This document shows positions 1 through 8,530 of a stretch of 12,338 nucleotides of DNA, piece after piece (positions within the stretch are counted from its first letter, which is position 1; every line of letters begins with the position of its first letter). Origin of the DNA: Candidatus Buchananbacteria bacterium (GTDB taxonomy: Bacteria > Patescibacteriota > Patescibacteriia > CAIXNZ01). The position numbers and the translations under genes are program-made. Below the pieces are notes generated by a model, which saw only the letters and a program-made list of their open reading frames with translations, did not search any database and was not told where the DNA came from. The stretch lies in contig JAUVKC010000024.1 of NCBI GenBank assembly GCA_030592165.1, forward strand, positions 1 to 12,338, in the 5' to 3' direction.

Positions 1-3000
1 AAAATTTATTAAACTTCCCAAGTCAAATTGTCTGCCTTGGAAAACAGTGTTATTTGAATCACCAAAATTATCACCTCTTAATCTAATAGCCGTACCTTCC
101 AAACCACTTCGTGGGGTCAATTCACACAAAAACGGATAAACAATATTACTATGTTTAAAAGTATCGTCACTTATTGCTTTACCAAAAATAGTTTCCACAA
201 TAATATGAGAATTATTTTTTGCCCCAACACTATCATTTAATTCTTCGTCACTCAAAGCTCTATTATAAACAGCTATTTGGTCTAATTCACCTGTAAAATT
301 ATTATTTCTACCACCTATCCAGGCATTACCAAAATCATTAACCTGATAAAATGAACCTTCAAACTCATATTCATTTTTTTCACCATTTAAATAAATTTTT
401 ATTTTCTGACCATCATACACACCTGCAATATAATTCCATTCACCATAATTTATATTGTTCCTATTTAAAGCGACGTATTTACTAGAATTATTACTATTTT
501 CTTCTCCGTCAATATTTGCTTTAAAACAAATATCAAATCCATTAAGACCATTATCACAATCCCACAAACCTAAGCGGAGACCATTAGCTTCATATATTAT
601 TTGCTGTTGATTAGTATCGTTTATTTTAAACCAACCTTCTATACTTATTTCCTTAGCAAAAGTTAAATTTGGATTACTATCAACAAAAACATGATTATCA
701 TTATTTAATTTCAAGGCACTACCCTCTACACCTTCCGCAGATCTAAAGCTAGAATTTGTATCAGCGATTGAAATATCTTGAAAATTATTAATTGATGAAT
801 CAATTATTTGCCCGCCAATTTCATTGAAATTCAATAACATACTCTGGCTAGCATTTAAGCCCATGCGTGACCAAACATCCTCTTGAGTTATGGCCTGATT
901 ATATATAGCAAATCCATCTATTAAGCCACCATAATAATTGCTAAACCCATCAATATTTTTTGCACCAATTAATACATCTGTTTTATTATCAACTGCGTCT
1001 AAAAATCCTGAATCAGTCAAAGAAAAATTGCTAAAAAGAGAAAACGGTAACGAACTAGTATTATAAAAATGTTTAATACCATTTATATAAATAAAATATT
1101 CAGTACCATCATAGGTATAGACAAAATGATTCCATTCATCAGCTTTTACAGCCAAAGGACTTACTATATTTGAAAAACTTGAATTCGCACTAGCCATTTC
1201 TATTGTTATTTTGTCATCAGCTGGGATATAGTCTAAAGTTAAATATTGAGTTGAACCATTTGATACACTAAATAAGGTTTGCTGACCAGAACCTTGTGAT
1301 TTAAACCAAAACTCAATAGAACCAACATCTGATGAAAAATTATTTGGTAATTTAATATAATCAGAACTACCATTAAAACTTAAAGCTTTACGCATAATAT
1401 CATCTACCTTAGTTGCTCCAAAAATTTCTCCGTTATAATTTCCGACTTTATCATCTGCTAAAACATTTGAATTATCTTCAAAGTCATAAAATAAAAGCAT
1501 ATCTTCTGAAGCTTTTCTGTCAGTTTGTGAATTGGTCAATTGCTTTTCTGCTGTAATAGGTTCAAATTTTGGTACATAAACTTGTATTTCATTATCAGTC
1601 CATGAATTAAGACAGCCTTTAACAACTTGAGATTCAACATCTTCAAAAAGCACTTTACTCTCACCCTGAGAATAACCGAAATTTTTACCATAAATCGTTA
1701 CATAAGAATTAACCTGCGGATGAATTAAGCCATTATCAGGATAAATACTGGTAATTTCTGGTTGATTTAAATCAACTTCTAACAAATTATCTTCATCTGT
1801 CCTGCTTAAAGCTTCAGCTGCTATATAAACTAAACCTTGCTGACGAGGAGTTACTGTTTGTCTCCAGTCAGTTTTTCCATCAGCGTTTTTATCATTTTCT
1901 GTAATGCTAGCTATACCATAAGTTCCTTCATAATTCTCTGTAATAAAAGCTTGCTCAATTTTACTATCAGAATAAACTTTATACCAATTCCAATTATATG
2001 AATCGCCATTTAAAATATTACAATTAGCTGCAAAAGCCAAACTATTATAATTTTTCGCTTCTGTCATTGATTTTATTGTTGTTTCCGAAGGAGTAACAAC
2101 AACATGATCCAATTCACAACTTTTAGTACTATTTCTAATTCTAAAATGCCATTTGTAATCACCACCTGGAGCACCTGACGAATTACCGTCAAGCCAAACA
2201 TTTTCACTTGACTTTACCCCGCCGCCACCACTTCTCAAAGTAACTTCATACCAACGTCCTGGAACAAAATCACCATCTGGAACAATATAAACAAAACCTT
2301 TATTATCATTAATTGGTGTAATTTCAATACTACTATCATGCCATACTGGGACAACACATTCTGAACCTGTTTCATCAAAATCTTCTTCATCCCAACACTC
2401 TTTAACTATTATTGCAGAGGTATTAAATGTTGAAGGATTCATTGCTTGGGTAAATCTAGCTGATATCATTGTATTAACACAATTTGAATCTGAATCAAGC
2501 CATGGTGAAGGACTTTGTGTATTTTTTACACATTCAATATCTTCAACAACTCGAGGGGCATTAAAAAGATCTGACTGCTGGCCAGTTGAAAACTCCCAGG
2601 CATATTTACATAACAAAGCTTGTTCACCTAAACATTCTAATTGGGTTTTGCAAATCCCGTCTTCCTGACAACAAATATCACCTGAACTACAAATACTAGA
2701 GTCATCCCGACAATCAGCAACTACAAAGTTATATAAATTAGAAACATTATTTTCACTAATAACTTTAACGGGTCCATTAATTGCTTGATTAGGTACAAAA
2801 ACAGGACCAATTTTATTATTAGCCCAAGTTATAACTTCAGCACTTTTTTGTTCCCAAAACTCAACCACACCAGCTGAAGAAAAATTATCACCGTAGATAG
2901 TAACTTCTGTACCTACTGGTCCTTGACTTGGTTCAATCAAACAAATACCAGGACTTAAAGGACACAACTCAGAATCTCTATCACAACGACTAAAATCAAC

Positions 3001-5226
3001 CTGATTAGTTGGTCCTTTGGCTGTTTCAACTAGGATAGAACTACTGACTGCTGTCCCATTTGGGACTTTAACTATGATTGAATTTTCAGCCCAAAAATTA
3101 TTTGCACATTGTATTGGAAAATCAACATCAGCCTCAATAAAACCACCTTGTTCATTAGCGAATTTAACCACTCCTTCATCTCCAAAATTACGACCAACAA
3201 TAGTAATAAACTGACCAACAGGTCCAAAATCAGGATCAATATAATCAATCACAGGAGCATCTAGAGATTCAATAATTTCATAAGTAACTGGATTAGAAAA
3301 AACTTCCCCTGCTTTAATCTGAACAGGCAGAACAGAAGGTGCTAAATTTGGAATCAATGCTCCGGTAATTTTATCAACATCATTTGTTACATCATAAAAC
3401 CAACTCCAAGTTTTCCCTTTTTGAAAATCCGTACCACCAATCAAAGCTCTCCCTTGAGATTCTTCACCAAAATTTTTACCTTGCAAAAAAACTTCATCGC
3501 TAAAAGAGCCTAGCGGATTTGTAATCGGACAAAGTGATGGGTAATTAATATTAGAATCTATTTCAAAATCATCAACAACTCCGTCAGAATCACCAGTTGT
3601 TTCTTCCCTACCCTCATCATTAATTAATTTCAAAGGTCCGCTAACTGCTCCTTCTGGAACTTCAATGATTACTTGTGTTTCTGTCCATAAATCAACCTGC
3701 GAACAAGCTGCCGGAAAAAGAGCCTCAACATCATCAGCTGAATCATCAGTGCCTAAAAAAATAACTTTTGTATTAGTATTTATTTGATCACCAAAGCCTT
3801 GTCCTGTAATTGTTACGAAATTACCAGAAGCTCCTTTATTTGGATCAAAAGAAAATATTATTGGTAAATATTGACAAGTACAACTTGTTTCAGAGCAAAA
3901 ATATTCACTACCACATAAACTATCTTCAGCATCACCTATTTCACAACTTGCTGTATTTATATTTCCATCACATGGAGCACCCAAACCACTTTCTTGACAA
4001 GTACAATCACCACTATCACAATACAAACCAGACTGACAGCCCTCATTTGTACATGCTGGAGTATCTGAACAAGTTTCTCCTTCATAACCAGCGCAAAGAG
4101 AAGCAAAACTACAATAACCTTGATAACAACAACCAGATGTAGAACACTGTGAATTATCCGAACAAGTTACTAGAAAATTTTCTCCATTACTTTGAGTATT
4201 ATTTGTATCAAAAACAAAAACATCACCGCTAACAGCACCTATTGGCACAGTACTTACTAAATGTTCATCTTCCCAAAGAGTTACTGTAGCATTAACGTTT
4301 TCTTGAAATTCCAAAATATTTTGGGTTGCCCCAAACCTTTTACCATAAACATCAATCACAATTGATTCACTAGCCTGATTAGGCACAATACAAGCGATAC
4401 CCGGGCCTGGTTGTCCTTCTAATAATTTAAAATCATCATCTGTTACTCCAACAACTGATTTATCTAAACTACTACCTTCTGCGGTTTTAACAACAACCTT
4501 ATAAACATTACCTTCATTTGGATCATACTGAAGATTAGGGACTTCAACTGTTATTTGATAATTTGACCAAGCTGGAGAACCATTACAATCAGCAATAACA
4601 GCTGAAATTTCTTGATCGTTAATATCCAAAAATATTACCTGAGATGACTGACTATCAAAATTCAAAAATTGTCCACCCGTAATTGTTACAAAATCACCGA
4701 CAACACCCTCCGGCAAACCACCTACACCAGAAATCTTACAAACAAAAGGGCCTGAACCACCAATAGGATCCGTACAACCAATAATTGGTGTTGGGCCTGG
4801 GCCTGGACCCGGACCTGGGCCTGGGCCTGGACCTGGACCAACTGTAGTTCCGTCTATTAAAGAATTTAAAACAAAAGAGGCTATGGTAAACGCTGAAATT
4901 ATAATAAGTAAACCAATAATTGCTGAAACAAATAATTTCTTAGCTTTTTGAATTTTTTCTGGAATGCCTCCAGCTGTCATATATAAAAATCCGCCATATA
5001 AAACTATACCTACCACCACAACACCTAAAAACCCAAGAGCTGCTCTTATTATCTTGGCAATCGTTACTCTTACATCTTGAGTCCCAAGAGCAATTTCACC
5101 ACCAATAGGATCCAAACCAACTAAATCATTAGTTTGAGCTAATATTTCTGAAACACCTAAAAAAAGGCTAAAAATAAATATCAAGCTTACAACTACAATT
5201 ATTTTTTTACTTAACGATTTTTTCAT
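1..5226 (-). CDS. Giant surface adhesin with N-terminal T4SS-pilin domain, TIG/IPT repeats and LamG domains (C-terminus off window)
   Basis: The frame is open for 1742 codons from ATG at 5226 to the left edge; I checked every codon and found no stop. Residues 1-30 are a Lys-rich start plus a hydrophobic signal ending ILAQ. Residues 47-123 are a VirB2/TrbC-like pilin core (T4SS_pilin type): two membrane helices joined by a Lys-rich loop (IPEKIQKAKK) that should be cytoplasmic, so the rest lies outside. A Gly-Pro linker covers 130-145. TIG/IPT domains lie near 165-257, 272-345, 453-545, 561-653, 657-740, 754-834, 1152-1223 and from 1697. An 18-Cys module covers 355-451 and a smaller one 839-865. 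A Big_5-like domain covers about 888-1035 and another Ig-like domain 1037-1145. Two LamG (concanavalin-like) domains lie near 1239-1453 and 1462-1661. The start overlaps the upstream stop (TAATG), suggesting translational coupling. Adhesion or glycan binding is inferred; the specific ligand is unknown. Domain calls are by eye. Confidence 0.88.
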   Translation of the reverse strand, partial: MKKSLSKKIIVVVSLIFIFSLFLGVSEILAQTNDLVGLDPIGGEIALGTQDVRVTIAKIIRAALGFLGVVVVGIVLYGGFLYMTAGGIPEKIQKAKKLFVSAIIGLLIIISAFTIASFVLNSLIDGTTVGPGPGPGPGPGPGPGPTPIIGCTDPIGGSGPFVCKISGVGGLPEGVVGDFVTITGGQFLNFDSQSSQVIFLDINDQEISAVIADCNGSPAWSNYQITVEVPNLQYDPNEGNVYKVVVKTAEGSSLDKSVVGVTDDDFKLLEGQPGPGIACIVPNQASESIVIDVYGKRFGATQNILEFQENVNATVTLWEDEHLVSTVPIGAVSGDVFVFDTNNTQSNGENFLVTCSDNSQCSTSGCCYQGYCSFASLCAGYEGETCSDTPACTNEGCQSGLYCDSGDCTCQESGLGAPCDGNINTASCEIGDAEDSLCGSEYFCSETSCTCQYLPIIFSFDPNKGASGNFVTITGQGFGDQINTNTKVIFLGTDDSADDVEALFPAACSQVDLWTETQVIIEVPEGAVSGPLKLINDEGREETTGDSDGVVDDFEIDSNINYPSLCPITNPLGSFSDEVFLQGKNFGEESQGRALIGGTDFQKGKTWSWFYDVTNDVDKITGALIPNLAPSVLPVQIKAGEVFSNPVTYEIIESLDAPVIDYIDPDFGPVGQFITIVGRNFGDEGVVKFANEQGGFIEADVDFPIQCANNFWAENSIIVKVPNGTAVSSSILVETAKGPTNQVDFSRCDRDSELCPLSPGICLIEPSQGPVGTEVTIYGDNFSSAGVVEFWEQKSAEVITWANNKIGPVFVPNQAINGPVKVISENNVSNLYNFVVADCRDDSSICSSGDICCQEDGICKTQLECLGEQALLCKYAWEFSTGQQSDLFNAPRVVEDIECVKNTQSPSPWLDSDSNCVNTMISARFTQAMNPSTFNTSAIIVKECWDEEDFDETGSECVVPVWHDSSIEITPINDNKGFVYIVPDGDFVPGRWYEVTLRSGGGGVKSSENVWLDGNSSGAPGGDYKWHFRIRNSTKSCELDHVVVTPSETTIKSMTEAKNYNSLAFAANCNILNGDSYNWNWYKVYSDSKIEQAFITENYEGTYGIASITENDKNADGKTDWRQTVTPRQQGLVYIAAEALSRTDEDNLLEVDLNQPEITSIYPDNGLIHPQVNSYVTIYGKNFGYSQGESKVLFEDVESQVVKGCLNSWTDNEIQVYVPKFEPITAEKQLTNSQTDRKASEDMLLFYDFEDNSNVLADDKVGNYNGEIFGATKVDDIMRKALSFNGSSDYIKLPNNFSSDVGSIEFWFKSQGSGQQTLFSVSNGSTQYLTLDYIPADDKITIEMASANSSFSNIVSPLAVKADEWNHFVYTYDGTEYFIYINGIKHFYNTSSLPFSLFSNFSLTDSGFLDAVDNKTDVLIGAKNIDGFSNYYGGLIDGFAIYNQAITQEDVWSRMGLNASQSMLLNFNEIGGQIIDSSINNFQDISIADTNSSFRSAEGVEGSALKLNNDNHVFVDSNPNLTFAKEISIEGWFKINDTNQQQIIYEANGLRLGLWDCDNGLNGFDICFKANIDGEENSNNSSKYVALNRNNINYGEWNYIAGVYDGQKIKIYLNGEKNEYEFEGSFYQVNDFGNAWIGGRNNNFTGELDQIAVYNRALSDEELNDSVGAKNNSHIIVETIFGKAISDDTFKHSNIVYPFLCELTPRSGLEGTAIRLRGDNFGDSNNTVFQGRQFDLGSLINF
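4792..4839 (-). repeat. Gly-Pro dipeptide tandem repeat (6-bp microsatellite) inside the giant adhesin
   Basis: Eight tandem 6-bp units (tgggcc with tggacc and cggacc variants on the plus strand) encode eight Gly-Pro pairs at residues 130-145. They sit between the second membrane helix of the pilin core and the first TIG domain, so they form a stiff extended spacer just outside the membrane. The GC-rich tract stands out in an AT-rich gene. Hexamer slippage would change linker length without breaking the frame. Confidence 0.9.
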
Positions 5227-7805
5227 TACTCTACTGATAAAATTATATTAACTGTTTTGGGATCAGTAAAATTCTGACCTAATAAAATATCTCGTTGAGT
5301 TCCTCGAAAAACCCATTCATTAACAAGTCCTTCTGTGCCTGTTCCATTGAAAATAAACTCGTTAACATTAACATCAAAAGAAGCATCATTTGAACTATCA
5401 CCAATATAAATAGCTACGCCATCAGCGAATCTAGGCATCCACCTTCCTTTATAATTCAAAGTGTCACCACAGTCATTATATTTATCGCCTTGTTCAGCTT
5501 CTGAAAAATCTAAATTACAATCATAATCAAGCCCCTCATCATCTCTAATCGCAAAAGTAAAATCATCTAAAGCATTGGTTATTGAACCTGAAAAAGTTCC
5601 AGCACCAATTTCTGGCGCACCATAGATATGAACAAAGTAATACTTATCATTTAAACTATCATGGTATATAAAAGAAAGCGTTCTATTTGGTTTTAAAAAT
5701 GTATTAAAGACACCGCCAAAACCATCAAGGTCAGTTGCCGGACCAGAAGTAGCACCATCTACATCATTTCTATATAAATAAAAATCTTCAATTGTCTTAT
5801 TCAAACTCCAAGCACTAACATTAGTGGTTATTAATTTATTCTCATTATCGAGATAATTTAAAATTATATTACCTGTGGACTCATAAGCTTCACCTGACAT
5901 ATTGCAAGTAGGAAAAGCATCATCATCAGGCTGCCAAACCCCTGAATTAACTTCGTATTCACCAGGCTGAATTTCAAGTTTCTCACATTGAGGTCCCGCA
6001 CAAGGCTGGAAACAATTTTGTAACAAATCTTTTACACCAGAACTAACATTAATACCAAAATTTAAATTTTCTCCCAACAAATTATGTTTAATTGTGGCTA
6101 TTGTTTTATCATTACTATTAAAACTTCTCAACCAATAAGACCAGCCTCCTTCAGGATATTTAGCAGGCATTTCGTCTGGAGCTGGTTGAACTAAAGTAAT
6201 ATATTCCTTCCCGTCAGCATAACCACTATCTGATTTAATTGTATTTTTCATTATAAATTTATCAAAAATGATTTCAAAATCAGTATCTGGATCAATACCT
6301 ATATCACCTGGTCCTGGAAAATAAGACTCGATTTCAGGCGGTGATAAATCAATTTTATCATTTGTATAAAAACTCCATTCATAATCATCACCAACAATTG
6401 AAGTATTGTATGAGCCATCTCGTGAAAAATTCAAATTATATGGACCTTGATCACTTTGTGATTGCGGTCCTTTAGCCAATTCATCGCTATTTCCATCTAA
6501 AGAATTATCAGCCATATCAACTATCCCATCATAAGGAAAAACAGCTGACGGAGAACTAATGAATTCTAGTGTTGCCGCCTTGGCTAAAACATTTATAAGT
6601 GACGATTCCGGCAGACAAAAAACATCACCGCCACAAGTATTTTTTCCGCACAAATCATTAGTCACAAATTCAACTGTCTCATAACCATTACTGTAAAAAA
6701 ATTCGCCAGCAACATTTTTATCACCTACATTAATTTCAATATAATCATAAGTATTAACACTTAAATCACCGATTGTACCGCCACCATCAACTTCAGCGAG
6801 TCCACGAATTGTCATTGGATTAATAGGTTCATTGAAATTAATTTGAACAACGTGATTCCTGGGCACTGCATCATCTATATCATTGGTAAATCTTGGAATT
6901 ACTGACCGAATAACTGGTGGTTCATTATCTATAAATGTAGAAACTTCAAAACCCCATTCATAACCACCATACTGACCAAAGGCACTTGAACTATCTTTTT
7001 TCAAAATATTTCCTGTTAAATTAACCGTATAATTTATCGATTCTTCTGAACTACCTAAAAATTCAATTGGTTTGAAAACAAAAGTTTTTTCATCATCAGT
7101 AACTGAAGCTCTAACCTCCGTAATATATTGACTAAAACTATCTTCATCAATCGTCCTATATATTTCAATACTACTTGCATTAATTGAATCATCTGTAGTA
7201 TCAGGTGTTCCTTTATCATCAATAATAGTTGAAGCATCCATAGCCTCTTTAAAGGTAACTACAATACTGGTATTTCTTGGTACATTAAAAGCATTTCGTT
7301 GAGGATAATGACTTTCAATAATACCATTGCCCAAAGCTCCACCACCAGCTCCATAAGGCGGTCTGCCAGCTCCAGGAACAGAACCTCCAGTAGCCAGTAA
7401 TAAATATGTTAAAATAAATTGGGCTATAGAAAATGAAGTTATAATAATAAGTAAACCAATAATTGCATTTCTTAATATTTTTTTAGCTTTTTCAATTTTT
7501 TCAGGATTTCCAGCTGAAGTCATATAAGAATACCCACCATATAATATAGTTGAAACTGCAATTACACCTAAAAACCCTAAAAATGTTCTTATTATCTTAG
7601 CAATTGTTACTCGTATATCTTGAGTTCCCAAGCCTGTCTCAGCAGCATACTCCAAACCAAAATCAAGATTTTGAGCTAAACTATTATTTGCCAATAAAAA
7701 AACCGCCAAAATAAAAATTATAAGCAAAATACCTTTGGCAGTATGTTTTATTAATAAAAATTTTAGGCCCCGGTTGTTTTTAACCACAAGTCCTGTTTTT
7801 TGCAT
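5226..7805 (-). CDS. Pilin-headed Ig-like (Big_5) surface protein, 859 aa
   Basis: This is a paralogue of the giant adhesin downstream. It has a long basic N-terminus, a hydrophobic signal at about 22-43 ending SLAQ, and a two-helix T4SS-pilin core at 59-135. The core starts with the same LGTQD-RVTIAKIIR motif, and the loop is NPEKIEKAKK. A Gly/Pro-rich linker (141-160) follows. Then come three Big_5-like Ig domains, at about 160-290, 296-480 and 488-590. Their cues are NVPRNTSIVVTF, VPRNHVVQINFNEPINP and DPDTDFEIIFDKFI. The last ~260 residues, with several Cys (598-634, 763, 779), match no family I recognise. The start ATG has no Shine-Dalgarno site. The gene begins 20 bp after yqeY on the same strand with no terminator between, so it is probably co-transcribed, and its TAA shares a base with the next ATG. 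Function is inferred: an anchored or pilus-associated surface protein, perhaps for cell-cell contact. Confidence 0.9.
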   Translation of the reverse strand: MQKTGLVVKNNRGLKFLLIKHTAKGILLIIFILAVFLLANNSLAQNLDFGLEYAAETGLGTQDIRVTIAKIIRTFLGFLGVIAVSTILYGGYSYMTSAGNPEKIEKAKKILRNAIIGLLIIITSFSIAQFILTYLLLATGGSVPGAGRPPYGAGGGALGNGIIESHYPQRNAFNVPRNTSIVVTFKEAMDASTIIDDKGTPDTTDDSINASSIEIYRTIDEDSFSQYITEVRASVTDDEKTFVFKPIEFLGSSEESINYTVNLTGNILKKDSSSAFGQYGGYEWGFEVSTFIDNEPPVIRSVIPRFTNDIDDAVPRNHVVQINFNEPINPMTIRGLAEVDGGGTIGDLSVNTYDYIEINVGDKNVAGEFFYSNGYETVEFVTNDLCGKNTCGGDVFCLPESSLINVLAKAATLEFISSPSAVFPYDGIVDMADNSLDGNSDELAKGPQSQSDQGPYNLNFSRDGSYNTSIVGDDYEWSFYTNDKIDLSPPEIESYFPGPGDIGIDPDTDFEIIFDKFIMKNTIKSDSGYADGKEYITLVQPAPDEMPAKYPEGGWSYWLRSFNSNDKTIATIKHNLLGENLNFGINVSSGVKDLLQNCFQPCAGPQCEKLEIQPGEYEVNSGVWQPDDDAFPTCNMSGEAYESTGNIILNYLDNENKLITTNVSAWSLNKTIEDFYLYRNDVDGATSGPATDLDGFGGVFNTFLKPNRTLSFIYHDSLNDKYYFVHIYGAPEIGAGTFSGSITNALDDFTFAIRDDEGLDYDCNLDFSEAEQGDKYNDCGDTLNYKGRWMPRFADGVAIYIGDSSNDASFDVNVNEFIFNGTGTEGLVNEWVFRGTQRDILLGQNFTDPKTVNIILSVE

Positions 7806-7825
7806 GGGATTATATTAAATTGAAA

Positions 7826-8266
7826 TTATTTTTTTGTTTCTTCTTCGACAATTTTTTTAACAAGATTACCATCTGCGGCATCTTTTAATTGCCCCATCAC
7901 TGCCCCCATCACTTTACCAATATTATCGAGGTCATCTATTGAGCTTAATATTTCTTTTACTTTTAATCTTACATCTTCCTCACTCATTTGTTCTGGCAAA
8001 TATTCTTCTAAAATAAGCTGCTCTTCTTTTTCAGCAGTTGCTAATTCCATTCTATCAGCTTTTTCGTATTCAAAAATAGATTCTTTTCTTTTTTTTACTT
8101 CTGTTTTAATAACTTTTATAATAGCGTCTTCAGTCAAGTCGCCCTTACTTTTAATCATTTCATTTTTCAAAGCAGCTAAAAGCAACCGTAAAGTAGAAAC
8201 TACAGTTTGTTGCCTATTTTTAAAAGCTTGCTCGTAATCTTTTTCAATTTGAGCTAGTAAAGACAT
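7826..8266 (-). CDS. yqeY: YqeY family protein (GatB/YqeY domain)
   Basis: The 146-residue protein has the full length and hallmarks of the YqeY family. There is an N-terminal helical part with TLRLLLAALKNEMI (25-38), the charged segment KKRKESIFEYEKADR (58-72), the signature EEYLPEQMSEEE-like motif (here EEYLPEQMSEED, 87-98), and a C-terminal GKVMGAVM...ADGNLVKKIV tail (117-140). The tail resembles the tRNA-binding helical domain of the GatB amidotransferase subunit. A role in tRNA-dependent amidation has been proposed for the family, but the free-standing protein has no firmly settled function. It is cytoplasmic. It begins 10 bp after rpsU, a common bacterial pairing, and has no visible ribosome binding site, so it probably relies on operon transcription and local re-initiation. 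Confidence 0.93.
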   Translation of the reverse strand: MSLLAQIEKDYEQAFKNRQQTVVSTLRLLLAALKNEMIKSKGDLTEDAIIKVIKTEVKKRKESIFEYEKADRMELATAEKEEQLILEEYLPEQMSEEDVRLKVKEILSSIDDLDNIGKVMGAVMGQLKDAADGNLVKKIVEEETKK

Positions 8267-8276
8267 TTAAATGAAT

Positions 8277-8498
8277 TTAATCATCAGATAATTTGCCAAT
8301 TTTTTTCAAAAACTCTTTCTTGGCCTTAATTGATTGTCTACGTAAAGCCAATTTTTTTGACAAATTTTTATTAGGTTCTTTTTCTAAAAATCTAATTTTT
8401 TTAGCTTGTAAAACCTTACCACTTTGCATCATTTTCTTATTAAAACGTCTCAAAAAACTTTCAAAAGTTTCCCCTTTTTTTCGTTTTGCTTCTGCCAT
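8277..8498 (-). CDS. rpsU: 30S ribosomal protein bS21
   Basis: This small, very basic 73-residue protein carries the bS21 signature: ETFESFLRRFNKKMMQSG near residues 10-27, then a Lys/Arg-rich helix with KIRFLEKEPNK and KLALRRQ. bS21 binds the 30S subunit platform near the 3' end of 16S rRNA and helps initiation. The length fits the family. The start at 8498 is fixed by a strong GGAG-type ribosome binding site, the only clear one in the window, with a near-consensus promoter just upstream. It is the first gene of the probable operon rpsU-yqeY-surface proteins. A short open frame on the opposite strand is only its shadow. Confidence 0.95.
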   Translation of the reverse strand: MAEAKRKKGETFESFLRRFNKKMMQSGKVLQAKKIRFLEKEPNKNLSKKLALRRQSIKAKKEFLKKIGKLSDD

Positions 8499-8505
8499 AA
8501 TTTTT

Positions 8506-8515
8506 ATCTCCTTTC
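8506..8515 (-). promoter_or_regulatory. Strong Shine-Dalgarno site of rpsU
   Basis: On the minus strand the sequence GAAAGGAGAT lies 7 bases before the rpsU ATG, with the AGGAG core about 9 bases before it. It matches the anti-Shine-Dalgarno well and decides the start. No other gene here has a comparable site. Confidence 0.85.
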
Positions 8516-8530
8516 AATAAATCTAGTTTA

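Noticed and set aside
3810..4142. A 110-codon forward-strand open frame rich in His, Tyr, Asn and Leu
   Set aside because: It lies wholly antisense to the Cys-rich part of the giant adhesin, whose own frame is intact and has recognisable domains; the composition is an artefact of reading that sequence backwards.
4792..4839. The short regular repeat as a CRISPR array
   Set aside because: Units are 6 bp, contiguous and without spacers, and they encode an in-frame Gly-Pro linker.
7055..7237. Short minus-strand frame inside the 859-residue surface protein
   Set aside because: It is an out-of-frame overlap with no similarity to anything recognisable and no start signal.
7809..7814. TATAAT three bases before the ATG of the 859-residue protein as a separate promoter
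   Set aside because: The expected transcription start would fall inside the start codon and the -35 position (ACAAAA) does not match; chance occurrence in AT-rich DNA is likely.
8293..8520. Forward frame of 75 codons over rpsU
   Set aside because: It is the antisense shadow of the well-supported bS21 gene.
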